A DNA stretch of 64,000 bases from Candidatus Accumulibacter cognatus (GCA_013414765.1 CP058708.1:2909553-2973552), one strand, 5' to 3'; shown: positions 41,426 to 51,923, counted from the stretch's first letter. Numbers and translations: made by a program. Notes: a model not told the origin generated them from the sequence alone.

Positions 41426-44400
41426 ATGAATGCCCCGACGGACTTCGATATCGGCCCGCTGACCTGGGTCAAGAGCGAGATCGACCTCGCCCTCGAGCGA
41501 GGCGACGCGGCGTTGCAACAGTTTACTGCGAGCGCTGCCGATGGGAACGGCGGCGACCTCACGCAAATCAGATTCTGCCGCACCCATTTGCACCAGGTGC
41601 AGGGCGCCCTGACGATCATCGGTCTGGATGGTGTGACCCAGTTTGCCGAAGCGCTGGAGTCGCTGCTGGGGGCCTTCGAACTGCAGGAGCGTCCTGCCAC
41701 CCCTACGGCTGTCAAACTCGTACAAGGAGCACTGGCAGCGCTTCGCCATTATCTCGATGATCTGATCAGCGGCCAACCGAACCAGCCACTCCGGCTATTG
41801 CCGCTGTACCGTGAAGTGCAGTCGGCACGCGGACTCGAACGTGTCTTCCCAACCGATCTGTTCTTCCCCGACCTCAGCGTCCCGCCGCCCCTGACCAGCC
41901 CGGCGCCAAAACTTCGCCGTGTTGAATTTGAGCACCGCCTCCATCAGCAGCGCGCACACTTCCAGCATGGCCTGCTGTCGTGGTTGCGCGCACCCCTGGA
42001 TGCCCAGGGCATAGACGAAATGCGCAACGCCGTCAAACGGATTGCAGCCCTCCAGAAAACCGCGTCGGCACGCGCGTTCTGGTGGGTCGCCACGGCTTTC
42101 CTGACCGCTCTGGGCGAACAGACCTTGCCGGCGGATGCGGATGCCCGGCAACTCTGCAGTCGCATCGATCTGCAGACTCGCCGGCTCCTCGAAGGTTCGA
42201 ACAATGTCGCCGAACGCCTGATGCGCGATGCGCTGTATCTGGTCGGCAAGGCCAACAGCGACAACCTGCTCGTACGCCGGGTCCAGGATACTTACCAGTT
42301 GGCCGCATTGATGCCCGGTGTTGCCAGCCCAGCTCCGGTCGCAGTGGAGTCCGTCCGCCGCCGTTTGCGCGAAGCGATCGCAGCCACCGAAGAGGCCTGG
42401 AGCCGGTTCTGCGCCGGTACCATGCAGGTTCTGCCCCTGTTCAGGACCCATACCAGTACGCTGTTGACCCTGGTCGAAGAGCTGGACCACTCTGACTATC
42501 GTCGTCTGGTGCAGGCTATTGCCGATGTGGCCGGCCTGCTGACGCAATACCCGTCTCGCCATACCGAAGCCCTGGCCATGGAAACCGCGACGGCCATCCT
42601 GCTTGCCCAGAACGCGCAGGAAAACATCCAGTACCTGGACAGCAGTTTCGCGCACCAGGTCAATGTGATGGTCGACCGGATCCAGGGCTGTATTGCCGGC
42701 ACGCCACCGCGCCCGGAATCGGAGTTGCCGTCGCTCGACGAAATGTCGCGCCTGGCACAGGAAAAAATGGTCGTTGGTCAGGTCGCCCGGGAGATCACCA
42801 GCAACCTCGCACAAATCGAACAGGTCCTCGATGGCTTTTTCCGTGATGCCGAGAAACGTGCCGATCTGAACGGACTGGAGACCCCGCTACGACAAGTCAT
42901 CGGTGCGCTGACCATGATGCGCCACGATGATGCCGTGGCCGTTCTGAGGCAATGTGCGAAAGACATTGCGACCTTCTCTGAAGCGGACTATGTTCCGCAG
43001 GTGGCCGACTTCGAAAACGTCGCCGAGCAACTCTCGCTGGTCGGTTTCTTTGTCGATGCCATGCAGCACGGCACGACCGATTTTGCGACATTCGTCAACA
43101 AGATGCAGACGGCTGCGGCCCGCAAGCAGGACGACACGGCGGTAAGCGTCGAACAGGAGCTGGAGCAGCAAAAACGCGATACGCACGCCTTGCTGGTGGC
43201 CCTCAAGGAGCAGCCCAGCGATCCCGGGCTGCGCCAGGAGGTCCGGCAAAATCTGACGGCACTGCAAAAGGATGCCGACCTGATTGCCGACAAGCAACTC
43301 GGACAGCAAACCAAACATGTGCTGTCGGCACTGGCTGGCGGCGGCGATGCCGCGCAGCAGATCGACGCGGCCATGGCGACACTCAAGCAGCAGACGCCGG
43401 AAGCCCCCCCGCCCTCAGCAGAAACCATTCAGCTCGCACAGGCCAGCGCCGAAGAAGTCGACGCCGAGCTGGTCGAGATCTTCCTTGACGAAGCCGACGA
43501 GGTCCTGGCCAGCATTCATGAACACTTGCGCCTGCTGCACGAGCAACCGCACGACACGGAACTGCTGACGGCCATCCGTCGTTCCGCGCACACCCTCAAG
43601 GGCAGCGGCCGGATGGTCGGACTCAAGGATTTCGGAGAAGCGGCGTGGTCGATTGAACAGGTTCTCAACCTCTGGTTAAGGCAGGAACAGGAAGTCACGC
43701 CAGCTCTCTTCGACCTGCTCGAACAGGCTTACCGCGTTTTTCTCGCGTGGGTCGAGCATCTCAAGACCAGGCGCGGCCATGCCCCTGACGTGACGGGGAT
43801 GGTCGCTCTGGCCAATTCCCTTCGCGACGGCAGTGAGGTCGGCCTCCTGTCTGTGCTGCCAGGCGAGGCCGAAACGCCACGGAGCGAACACCCGGCGGCG
43901 ACCACAGCCGCCATTCCAGAGGAAGCAGGCGCCGACACCTTGACTCAGGTCACCGCCGTTGCACAGCCCCCCCGCGCACAGCTTTCGATCGACCGGGAAC
44001 TGGCCGAAATCTTCAACCAAGAAGCGGGCGCTCACCTGGCCACCCTGCAGCGCGAGTTCGCGGTCCTCGAAAAAGACCAGTCCGCTCCGACAACGCACGA
44101 AATGTACCGAGCGGCGCATACCCTTGCCGGCATCGCCGGAACCGTCGGTATCGTGGCGGTCAAGGATCTGGCGCACGCACTCGAACTGGCGCTGTTGCGC
44201 CGCAATCACGCCGAACATCCCGATAGCCTCGAAGCATTTGCCTGCATCCAGCAGGCAATCGGCGCACTCGCCTTGATGCTCTCAGATGTGGTAGGTCAAC
44301 ACCAGCCTGAAGCAGCACCCACTCTGGTCGAGATACTCGACACGCTCTACCCGGAGCCGGCTGTCGAAAAACCCGAGGCGCCGGCCACGACTGACAAGCC

Positions 44401-46783
44401 AGAACGGATTGTCTCCGGGAAAGGTGCGAAGGATGCCGCAGCCGTACCTGCCGACATCCCGGTGGCCACTGCGGTCGAAGCGCCGCCACTGCATGACGAA
44501 CTTGACGAGCAACTGCTTCCCCTGTTTCTTGAAGAGGCGCTCGATCTCAACCAGAACATTGCCACGCAGCTACACGCCTGGCGCAGCAATCCCTCTGATG
44601 GCGAAGCCGTGCGCCGGCTGGCGCGTCTCTTCCATACGCTCAAGGGTAGCGCGCGCATGGCCGGCGCGATGAACCTTGGCGAACTCACGCACGCCATTGA
44701 AACGCGCATGCAGGAAGCGCAGGAGACAAGCAGTGCGCCATTGCAACTGATCGACGACATCGACAATGCTTTCGACGTGATCGTGCAGATTGTCGAGCGA
44801 TTGCAGCACGGCGAGTCTGCAGACGCACCGGTCGAGATATCCGACGCGGCGGCGTCGGAACTGGCCGCTGAGCACTCTGCCGAAGGCCCCGCCTTGGCCG
44901 CCGAACAGAGTACGACTACCAGCCCGCAGGAAGTCGAGGGCGAAGTCGCCGCACAACGCGCCACCCTACGGGTGCGTGCTGACTTGATCGACCGGCTGGT
45001 CAACGAAGCTGGCGAATTGTCGATCGCCCGCTCGCGGATTGAAGGCGAGATGCGAGCCATCAAGGGATCGCTGCTCGACCTGACCGAGAATGTCATCCGT
45101 CTGCGTCGGCAGTTGCGCGACATCGAGATCCAGGCCGAACTGCAGATGCAGTCACGTGTCGGTCAGAGCTCTGAACTGCATACCGATTTCGACCCCCTGG
45201 AATTCGACCGCTTCACGCGCTTCCAGGAACTGACACGGATGATGGCCGAATCAGTCAATGACGTCGCCACGGTCCAGCAGAATCTGCTCAAGAATCTTGA
45301 CGATGCCAACGCAGCCATCGTCGCGCAGGCGCGTCTGAACCGCGAAGTGCAGCAGGAATTGATGTCGGTACGCATGGTGCCATTCGTCAGTATTGCCGAT
45401 CGTCTTTACCGGATCGTCCGGCAAGCCGGCAAGGAGATCGGCAAACGGGCGAACCTTGAAATCCAGGGCGCCCAACTCGAACTCGACCGGACGGTGCTCG
45501 AAAAAATGGTCGCGCCGCTTGAACACATGCTGCGCAACGCCATCGTGCATGGCCTCGAAGATGCACCCACGCGGCTGGCCAAGGGCAAGCCCGAGATTGG
45601 CGAGATCTCGTTGAAGCTGGCACAGGAAGGCAACGAAATCATTCTCTCCCTCTCCGATGACGGTACCGGCCTCAACCTCGACCGACTGCGCACGCGCGGT
45701 CTGAGTGCCGGCCTGTTGACCGAGGACGAGGCCCGTGATCCGACGCGCGTGGTGGATCTGATATTTGCACCGGGCATATCGACGGCAAGCGAGGTGTCAC
45801 GCCTTTCCGGGCGTGGCATCGGAATGGACGTACTGAAAAGCGAAGTGAACAGCTTGGGCGGCCGCATTGAAGTCCTCTCGAGTCCAGGCCAGGGGACGAC
45901 GTTCCGCCTTTACCTGCCGCTCACCCTGGCGGTCACCAAAGCCTTGCTGGTACGCTCCAGCAACCGGCAGTACGCGATCCCGTCGGCCATGATCGAGCAG
46001 GTGCTGGATCTCAAGGAGCAGATGCTGACCCGGATTCGTGAAGCCAAGGAAGCCGTCTGGACCGGAAATCATTATCCGTTCAGCTACCTGCCTCACCTTC
46101 TCGGCGAGACCCGCGCGCTACCGGAAAAGCATTCCCAGTACTGGGTCCTGCTGTTACGCAGCGGCAGCAAGCGAATCGCGATGCAGGTCGACGAGCTGCT
46201 GGGCAATCAGGAAATCGTCGTCAAGAACATCGGACCTCAACTGGCGAGGGTGATCGGCGTCGATGGCGCAACGGTTCTCGGTAATGGTCAGGTGGTGCTG
46301 ATCCTGAACCCGATTGCCCTGGCCAGCCGCGATCGCACGGCGAGCGCGGTCTCGCCGGTGCCCACGGTTCGACAACCGGTCGCAACGGACAGCGTCACCG
46401 CGACCTTGCCGACGATCATGATCGTGGACGACTCGCTGACCGTGCGCAAGATCACCAGTCGCCTGCTGGCACGTGAAGGCTACCAGGTGATGACCGCCAA
46501 GGACGGCGTCGATGCGCTTGAACAACTGGTCGCGCTGGTCCCGGACGTGCTGCTGGTCGATATTGAAATGCCGCGCATGGACGGCTTCGAGTTCACCCGC
46601 AACGTGCGTGCCGACAAACGCCTGAGCACGGTTCCGATCATCATGATCACCTCGCGAACTGCAGACAAGCATCGCCAATACGCCATCGAGCTGGGGGTCA
46701 ATCACTACCTCGGCAAACCCTATCAGGAAGAGGAGTTGCTGCGCCTGGTGGCCGGACATGTCAGGGAGCAGCGCCAGGCCTGA
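41426..46783 (+). CDS. pilL: Hybrid chemotaxis histidine kinase PilL/ChpA
   Basis: 1785 residues, ATG 8 nt after pilJ. At least three Hpt motifs are readable: RSAHTLKGSGR near residue 720, RAAHTLAGIAG near 896 and LFHTLKGSARMAG near 1069; the long N-terminal part is helical with degenerate Hpt-like modules. A dimerisation/HATPase core follows (HMLRNAIVHGLED N box, LSDDGTGLNLD, GRGIGMDVLKSEV), then a CheW domain (about 1500-1630) and a C-terminal receiver (IMIVDDSLTVRKI, acceptor in LLVDIEMPRMDG). Phosphodonor for PilG and PilH. The 3' end overlaps phrB convergently by 23 bp. Confidence 0.93.
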   Translation: MNAPTDFDIGPLTWVKSEIDLALERGDAALQQFTASAADGNGGDLTQIRFCRTHLHQVQGALTIIGLDGVTQFAEALESLLGAFELQERPATPTAVKLVQGALAALRHYLDDLISGQPNQPLRLLPLYREVQSARGLERVFPTDLFFPDLSVPPPLTSPAPKLRRVEFEHRLHQQRAHFQHGLLSWLRAPLDAQGIDEMRNAVKRIAALQKTASARAFWWVATAFLTALGEQTLPADADARQLCSRIDLQTRRLLEGSNNVAERLMRDALYLVGKANSDNLLVRRVQDTYQLAALMPGVASPAPVAVESVRRRLREAIAATEEAWSRFCAGTMQVLPLFRTHTSTLLTLVEELDHSDYRRLVQAIADVAGLLTQYPSRHTEALAMETATAILLAQNAQENIQYLDSSFAHQVNVMVDRIQGCIAGTPPRPESELPSLDEMSRLAQEKMVVGQVAREITSNLAQIEQVLDGFFRDAEKRADLNGLETPLRQVIGALTMMRHDDAVAVLRQCAKDIATFSEADYVPQVADFENVAEQLSLVGFFVDAMQHGTTDFATFVNKMQTAAARKQDDTAVSVEQELEQQKRDTHALLVALKEQPSDPGLRQEVRQNLTALQKDADLIADKQLGQQTKHVLSALAGGGDAAQQIDAAMATLKQQTPEAPPPSAETIQLAQASAEEVDAELVEIFLDEADEVLASIHEHLRLLHEQPHDTELLTAIRRSAHTLKGSGRMVGLKDFGEAAWSIEQVLNLWLRQEQEVTPALFDLLEQAYRVFLAWVEHLKTRRGHAPDVTGMVALANSLRDGSEVGLLSVLPGEAETPRSEHPAATTAAIPEEAGADTLTQVTAVAQPPRAQLSIDRELAEIFNQEAGAHLATLQREFAVLEKDQSAPTTHEMYRAAHTLAGIAGTVGIVAVKDLAHALELALLRRNHAEHPDSLEAFACIQQAIGALALMLSDVVGQHQPEAAPTLVEILDTLYPEPAVEKPEAPATTDKPERIVSGKGAKDAAAVPADIPVATAVEAPPLHDELDEQLLPLFLEEALDLNQNIATQLHAWRSNPSDGEAVRRLARLFHTLKGSARMAGAMNLGELTHAIETRMQEAQETSSAPLQLIDDIDNAFDVIVQIVERLQHGESADAPVEISDAAASELAAEHSAEGPALAAEQSTTTSPQEVEGEVAAQRATLRVRADLIDRLVNEAGELSIARSRIEGEMRAIKGSLLDLTENVIRLRRQLRDIEIQAELQMQSRVGQSSELHTDFDPLEFDRFTRFQELTRMMAESVNDVATVQQNLLKNLDDANAAIVAQARLNREVQQELMSVRMVPFVSIADRLYRIVRQAGKEIGKRANLEIQGAQLELDRTVLEKMVAPLEHMLRNAIVHGLEDAPTRLAKGKPEIGEISLKLAQEGNEIILSLSDDGTGLNLDRLRTRGLSAGLLTEDEARDPTRVVDLIFAPGISTASEVSRLSGRGIGMDVLKSEVNSLGGRIEVLSSPGQGTTFRLYLPLTLAVTKALLVRSSNRQYAIPSAMIEQVLDLKEQMLTRIREAKEAVWTGNHYPFSYLPHLLGETRALPEKHSQYWVLLLRSGSKRIAMQVDELLGNQEIVVKNIGPQLARVIGVDGATVLGNGQVVLILNPIALASRDRTASAVSPVPTVRQPVATDSVTATLPTIMIVDDSLTVRKITSRLLAREGYQVMTAKDGVDALEQLVALVPDVLLVDIEMPRMDGFEFTRNVRADKRLSTVPIIMITSRTADKHRQYAIELGVNHYLGKPYQEEELLRLVAGHVREQRQA

Positions 46784-48215
46784 CCACGGCGTAGCGTTGC
46801 AGGGTGCGCAGCCGCGCTTGCGCGTGCTCGACCAGCGGCGCCGGGAAATCGCGTCCAATGCGCACGCCACAGGCCTCCTGCTCGGGCAGACTCATCCGCC
46901 AGGGCGCATGCAGACACTGGTCGGGGACAGCGGCCAGCTCGGGCAGGTAGCGGCGAATGAACCTGCCGGCAAGGTCAAAGCGTTGCGATTGCGTCACCGG
47001 GTTGAAGATGCGGAAATAGGGTTGGGCATCGCAGCCGCTGGACGCCACCCATTGCCAGCCCCCGTTGTTGGCCGACAGATCGAAATCGTTGAGCTGGCGC
47101 GCAAAATAGGCCTCACCGCGCCGCCAGTCGATGCCCAGATCCTTGATCAGAAACGAAGCGGTCAGCATGCGCAGGCGGTTATGCATGTAGCCTGTACCGT
47201 TGAGCTGCCGCATCGCCGCATCGACCAGTGGAAAACCGGTGCGTCCCATGCACCAGGCGGCAAAGGCCGCGTCCGCCGATGCCCCCTGTTCCCAGCGAAT
47301 CGCGTCGTACGCCGGCTTGAACGCGCGCTCGCAGACCTGCGGAAAGCGGTCCAGAATCATGAAATAGAAGTCGCGCCAGATGAGTTCGGAAAGCCAGGTC
47401 GCCGCCCCTTCGGCACCGTCGCCCAAGGCGCCGGCAGTGATCGCCCGAGCCACCAGATCGCGAATCGAGACGGTCCCGAAGCGTAGATGAACCGAGAGAT
47501 GCGAACCTCCTTGCAGCGCCGGAAAATCACGCTGTTGATGGTAGCGCGCCATCCGCAAACGAAAATCGGCCAGGAGCTGCCGGCCACCGGACATCCCCGG
47601 CACGATGCCCAGCTCTCGCAGATCGCTGCGGAAAAAGCCGATTTCTGCCAGCGTCGGCACACCGCTGGCACCCGGCAGCGCGGCCAGCCTCCCGTCTCCG
47701 GCGGTGTGGGGTTGCCAGTCATCATCGCCAAGCCGCTTCAGCCAGGCTCTCCTGTAAGGCGTGTACACGGTGTAGGGCCGCCCGGCCTGGGTCAGTACTT
47801 CGTCGCCGTCGAACAGCGCCTGATCCTTGAACGACGCGAAGGCCACTCCATCCGCCTGCAAGGCTGCACTGACCGCGGCATCGCGTTTCTTCGCCTGCGG
47901 TTCGTAATCGCGATTGGTAAACACCGCCGTCACCCCCAGCGCCTTGGCCAGGCCCGGAATCTCGCTGACCGGCCAGCCATGGCGTACGATCAGGGCGCCG
48001 CCGCGAACGCGCAGCGCCAGATCCAGCTCGACCAGTGACTCGCGAATGAACTCGACGCGGCGATCGCAGCGCTGCTCCAGCGCATCGAGGATCTCGCGAT
48101 CGAAGACGAAAGCGCAATAGACGCGGCGTCCACGCCGTAGCGCTGCGCAGAGCGCCGCGTGATCGAAATCCCGCAAATCGCGCCTGAACCAGACCAGAAT
48201 CGCATTCTCCATCAT
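46761..48215 (-). CDS. phrB: Deoxyribodipyrimidine photolyase
   Basis: 484 residues (483 from the second ATG). Blue-light flavoenzyme that splits cyclobutane pyrimidine dimers. N-terminal antenna domain VWFRRDLRDFDHAALCAAL; C-terminal FAD-binding region with GGSHLSVHLRFGTVS, ELIWRDFYFMILDRFP, GRTGFPLVDAAMRQL, NRLRMLTASFLIKDLGIDWR (as separate conserved words) and GGWQWVASSGCDAQPYFRIFNP. The electron-transfer tryptophans are retained. Overlaps the end of pilL on the opposite strand. Confidence 0.94.
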   Translation of the reverse strand: MMENAILVWFRRDLRDFDHAALCAALRRGRRVYCAFVFDREILDALEQRCDRRVEFIRESLVELDLALRVRGGALIVRHGWPVSEIPGLAKALGVTAVFTNRDYEPQAKKRDAAVSAALQADGVAFASFKDQALFDGDEVLTQAGRPYTVYTPYRRAWLKRLGDDDWQPHTAGDGRLAALPGASGVPTLAEIGFFRSDLRELGIVPGMSGGRQLLADFRLRMARYHQQRDFPALQGGSHLSVHLRFGTVSIRDLVARAITAGALGDGAEGAATWLSELIWRDFYFMILDRFPQVCERAFKPAYDAIRWEQGASADAAFAAWCMGRTGFPLVDAAMRQLNGTGYMHNRLRMLTASFLIKDLGIDWRRGEAYFARQLNDFDLSANNGGWQWVASSGCDAQPYFRIFNPVTQSQRFDLAGRFIRRYLPELAAVPDQCLHAPWRMSLPEQEACGVRIGRDFPAPLVEHAQARLRTLQRYAVVRPGAAP

Positions 48216-48965
48216 CGATTACCTTTGTGTCAGGCGCCGCTGCCGAGCAAGGGAGTTCTTGAAATGTAACACGTGCACGTGATCCTTACGCGCAGCTCCA
48301 GTCTGATCCAGCGGGGTGCGATTGAAAGTGTTGGTCAAAGTCCCTTGTTCAATGGAGATGCCTTGACATCAGTGATCACCCCTCCCCCCTCGCGGGGGAG
48401 GGGCATATCGGGACATCCCGACATTTTCATTCGCACCCGATCCAGCGCCACTTTCGATGTATCAATGTGGCACAATTTTGGTGAACAAGCTTGGCTTCCA
48501 GGATGACGTCGTCAATCATATCACGGGTCCCACGATGAACACCCCAGCAAGCCGCTCGTGATGCCTACCTCGCCCGCACCCTCGACTCCAAGCCGGAACG
48601 GTTGCCAATGCGATGTGCAACTTTAATGAGGCAGACCTGACCAAACCGGCTTGCACAAACAGCAGGCAGGTCTCATGAGAAATGGCGCCAGGCCCCGCTC
48701 ATCGTCAATGGTCTGCAGGCGTCATGGATGACCCGTTGCCTGCGGCGCCGGGTATCAGCGACAATGCCTCACATTGTTTCCAGAGCATCTGGCGCGGACA
48801 AGGTGCAAGAGTGCACACCGCTCTCCTGACGAAAGTGGCGGTTCCCTGGACCCCGGTAACGAACCGCCGGGGCCCGCAGGACGCCAAGGCGCGGTCATTG
48901 TCCGGACATGAGCCAACGGGTGCTGCGACGCTTCCCCAATCCATCCTATTTGAAAGAGACTCAAC
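48216..48965. other. 750-bp intergenic region with a dispersed repeat
   Basis: Between phrB and the flavin oxidoreductase gene. 48319-48402 is a family A repeat. The rest contains short open frames without ribosome sites or conserved motifs; I see no RNA gene. A GTG at 48966 with weak AAAGAGAC upstream starts the next gene. Confidence 0.5.
48319..48402. repeat. Dispersed intergenic repeat, family A, copy 1
   Basis: GCGATTGAAAGTG through TTGACATCAGTGATC, then a hairpin CCCCTCCCCC / GGGGGAGGGG. The same order of words, about three quarters identical over the first 60 bases, is found at 55743-55825, where an IS982 element has inserted in the G-rich part. Confidence 0.65.
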
Positions 48966-50063
48966 GTGTCTGAACTGTTCTCCCCTTTCCAACTGAAATC
49001 CGTCACCTTCCGCAATCGCATCGCCATACCTCCCATGTGCCAGTATTCCGCAACCGACGGCGTGGTTAACGACTGGCATCTGGCCCATTACACCGGGCTG
49101 GCCCGCGGCGGCGCCGGTCTGGTCACCGTCGAGGCGACGGCTGTCTCCCCGGAAGGACGTATTACTCCCGCTTGTACCGGACTCTGGAATGACGCCCAAG
49201 CTCAGGCACTGGCGCCCATTGCCGCTGCCATCAAGGCCAGCGGCGCGGTAGCGGGCATCCAGATCGGCCATGCGGGCCGCAAGGCCAGTGCCAACCGTCC
49301 TTGGGAGGGTGACGACCATATCCCTGAAGGAGATGCCCGTGGTTGGCAAACGCTCTCGCCTTCAGCCATTCCCTTTGGTGCCAACCTGCCGAAGATACCG
49401 CAGGCGATGAGTCTCGCGGACATTGCCCGGGTACGCGACGATTTTGTCGCGGCCGCCCGGCGAGCCTGGGAAGCCGGGTTTGAGTGGCTTGAACTGCACT
49501 TTGCCCATGGCTATCTTGGCCAGAGTTTCTTCTCGGTTCATGCCAACCAGCGCGACGACCCATATGGAGGCAACCTTGAGAATCGCAGCCGCTTCCTTCT
49601 CGAAACGCTGGTTGCCGTTCGCGCTGTCTGGCCTGAACATCTGCCGCTGACTGCCCGCTTCGGCGTGCTCGAATATGACGGCCGCGACACCGAAACGCTC
49701 GCCGAATCGATCGAACTGGCCAGGGCGTTCAAGCGTCACGGGCTGGACCTGCTGAGCGTCAGCGTCGGCTTCTCGACGCCGGACGCGGTCATCCCCTGGG
49801 GACCCGCCTTCCTTGCTCCGCTTGCCGAACAGATCCGTCGGGCAGCCGATATTCCGGTCGCGGCTGCCTGGGGTATCGATAACCCCGAAATCGCCCAAAA
49901 CACGATTGCCAGCGGCCAACTCGATCTGGTATTGGTGGGGCGCGCTCATCTGGCGAATCCTCATTGGCCTTATCTCGCCGCGTTGAAGCTCAAAGTCAAA
50001 CGCGCCGCCTGGATCCTGCCTTCCCCGTATGCCCACTGGCTGGAACGTTATCGGCCGGCGTAA
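48966..50063 (+). CDS. Old-yellow-enzyme-type NADH:flavin oxidoreductase (YqjM/xenobiotic reductase class)
   Basis: 365 residues from a GTG (VSELFSPFQLKSVTFRNRI). FMN TIM barrel. PPMCQYSATDG carries the regulatory Cys and Tyr of the YqjM class; GIQIGHAGRKAS has the substrate-binding His pair region, LHFAHGYLGQSFFSVHANQRDDPYGG is read as HGYL and N-R-DxYGG, and AAWGIDNPE and VLVGRAHLANP bind FMN phosphate. It should reduce activated C=C bonds with NAD(P)H. Physiological substrate unknown. Isolated between a repeat-bearing gap and the IS nest. Confidence 0.92.
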   Translation: MSELFSPFQLKSVTFRNRIAIPPMCQYSATDGVVNDWHLAHYTGLARGGAGLVTVEATAVSPEGRITPACTGLWNDAQAQALAPIAAAIKASGAVAGIQIGHAGRKASANRPWEGDDHIPEGDARGWQTLSPSAIPFGANLPKIPQAMSLADIARVRDDFVAAARRAWEAGFEWLELHFAHGYLGQSFFSVHANQRDDPYGGNLENRSRFLLETLVAVRAVWPEHLPLTARFGVLEYDGRDTETLAESIELARAFKRHGLDLLSVSVGFSTPDAVIPWGPAFLAPLAEQIRRAADIPVAAAWGIDNPEIAQNTIASGQLDLVLVGRAHLANPHWPYLAALKLKVKRAAWILPSPYAHWLERYRPA

Positions 50064-50270
50064 ACGGCCCGCCAGGTCATGATTGAGCAGCGCCCGCAAG
50101 GCACAGGTCGATCTCCGGTCGTTGCACGCGGACGGAATGACGTCAGTATTAACCAATAATGGGAAATCCCCCGGTTCTGCCGGGGGACTGGAAAATGTTT
50201 GACATTTCAGGGAGTCCATCAGGAAACTTCAAGCCGTGAGCTGCTAAGCACACGCCTATGGAGAATCCCG

Positions 50271-50302
50271 ATGGACGTGTCTGAAAGCCTAAGCCACTCT
50301 AA
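50271..50302 (+). pseudogene. IS200 TnpA, 5' fragment
   Basis: ATG with GGAG 8 nt upstream, encoding MDVSESLSHSK, the characteristic beginning of an IS200-type TnpA. The frame is then broken by the IS5-type left end. The continuation is at 54292-54491. Confidence 0.65.
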
Positions 50303-50407
50303 GAAGCTGTCCCAAAACTGAACTTTACTCGAAGAACCTGAAGTTTAGACACTCGCAATCGCCAGCGGATGCCGAAGACATTCCGGCGCCGCAAAAATTT
50401 TTCGAAG

Positions 50408-51923
50408 GTAACTACTCAGTAGCCCCAGCCAAGGGCTGTGTAGGTCAAGCCAAACGAGGCTGAGGAGGTTGGCCTTGGAAAGTCAGCGTGAGGGCGTGAA
50501 AGAGATTGCTCCCTTGCTTGTGCAGGGTGGCAAGGTAGGAACGGATCGTGCAAAAGGTATCGGCGCCGTTTCTGGTCCGGAAGCCGCCGGAGATCTTCTG
50601 TTTGACCTTCGGCATGCGAACCGCCTGCTCGGCAAGGTTGTTGGAGAACGGGACGCTGGGGTCAGAAGCGAAGCGCCAGACATCATCGGCATAGGTGCGC
50701 AAGCGCCAGAGGAGGTTGGTCGCCTTGCTCTGTCGTGTTCGTCCGCGCTTCCCCGATTTTTCCGCCTGCGGATTGAGGACCTCGCCTTCGCTGAGAATTT
50801 CGGTATATCGGTTACGCCACAGCGCAACGCGTTCGACGGGTAGCGAACCGCCCGCCTGGTTCACCTCATGGCAGGCAGCCACCAGAAGTTCGATCAGGCG
50901 GCCTGCCCAAGCCTGCTGGAGTTCCTCGAAAAGATAGGTCAATTCCCGCAGGTGATGGGCATTGCACAGCCCGTGCTTGCACAGCAGATCGCGGTAAGGT
51001 TTCCAGCCGTCGTGGATCAGTGTGCCCAGAAAGCCGGGGAGAATCCCCAGCGCATCGAAGGCCCGCTTGCCCCGTTTCTCGTGACAGCCGACCCAGGTGA
51101 GCGTCGCCGTCACCAGCGCGTGCATCCAGTGCAGCTTACCGGCCACCCGCATCCCGGTTTCGTCCGCATGAGCGACCTCGGCCGTTTGGATGGCTTCACC
51201 CATCAAGGCCACGGTCGGCGCCAGGCGAACAGCCGCCTCTTCGCTGGCCGCCAGCACCGTCGCCTCAGCCATCGGCAGGCCAAAGAAATCGCCCATCAAC
51301 GCCGCCGTGCGTTGTACCGGCATCATGTGGTGGTGCGTGAGATGAACAGCGGCAGCCATGGCCGCCGGACCATACTGCACCGGCGCAGAAATGCCGGGAG
51401 GAAACTCGCCGCGGCAAATCTTGCCGCAGGCGCACTGCGCCGCCAGAACCTGATGCTCCGTCACCTCGAAGCGCAACGGCGGCAAATCGAACACCTGACG
51501 GGTTTCGACCACCGATCTCTCGGGCAAGGGACGCTGGCACTCTGCGCAGTGCGACGGTGGCGCATGCGTCACGATCCGATCCGGTTCGGCAACCTTCTTG
51601 AGACCATGCCCCTGGTGCCCTTTCTGCCCGCCCGTCGGGCGTTCCCCGCATTTGCGCAGAGATTTGGGCTGCGGCTTGTTCAGACCGTCCGAAGACGGTG
51701 GCTTGCTCGAATTTCGACTGTTGGTCGCCAGCCGCGCTTCCAGTTCCGTGACCTTCAATTGAAGGGCTGTCACTTGCGCCGCCAGATCACGAACCAGCGC
51801 CCGCAGCGGCCACAGCTCACGGATCAACTGCTCCTTCTCGGCAACGCTCAGCTTTTCAAGGTCGGGAAGTTCGTCCATGCCGAATTAAAAGCATCAAGCG
51901 TGCCAGCCGACCTGAGTAGTTAC
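50408..51923 (-). mobile_element. IS66-type element (single-gene, ISBst12-like) with perfect 8-bp target duplication
   Basis: 1516 bp between inverted repeats GTAACTACTCAG (50408-50419) and CTGAGTAGTTAC (51912-51923). TTTCGAAG flanks both ends (50400-50407 and 51924-51931), the 8-bp duplication typical of IS66. Only tnpC is present, without tnpA or tnpB, as in the ISBst12 subgroup. Innermost and youngest member of the nest. Confidence 0.9.
50445..51878 (-). CDS. IS66-family transposase TnpC
   Basis: 477 residues, intact. N-terminal leucine-rich coiled coil (VAEKEQLIRELWPLRALVRDL), a Ser/Pro-rich NSRNSSKPPSSDG box, a zinc-finger-like region (HCAECQRPLP, CACGKIC), then the catalytic core: HADETGMRVAGKLHWMH, LIHDGWKPYR, CNAHHLREL and NNLAEQAVRMPKVKQKISGGF, giving the D, D and E. 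Probably functional. Confidence 0.93.
   Translation of the reverse strand: MDELPDLEKLSVAEKEQLIRELWPLRALVRDLAAQVTALQLKVTELEARLATNSRNSSKPPSSDGLNKPQPKSLRKCGERPTGGQKGHQGHGLKKVAEPDRIVTHAPPSHCAECQRPLPERSVVETRQVFDLPPLRFEVTEHQVLAAQCACGKICRGEFPPGISAPVQYGPAAMAAAVHLTHHHMMPVQRTAALMGDFFGLPMAEATVLAASEEAAVRLAPTVALMGEAIQTAEVAHADETGMRVAGKLHWMHALVTATLTWVGCHEKRGKRAFDALGILPGFLGTLIHDGWKPYRDLLCKHGLCNAHHLRELTYLFEELQQAWAGRLIELLVAACHEVNQAGGSLPVERVALWRNRYTEILSEGEVLNPQAEKSGKRGRTRQSKATNLLWRLRTYADDVWRFASDPSVPFSNNLAEQAVRMPKVKQKISGGFRTRNGADTFCTIRSYLATLHKQGSNLFHALTLTFQGQPPQPRLA

Noticed and set aside
48273-48506. 77-residue open frame in the phrB/oxidoreductase gap
   Set aside because: It lies over a family A repeat and a G/C hairpin, with no ribosome site or protein character.
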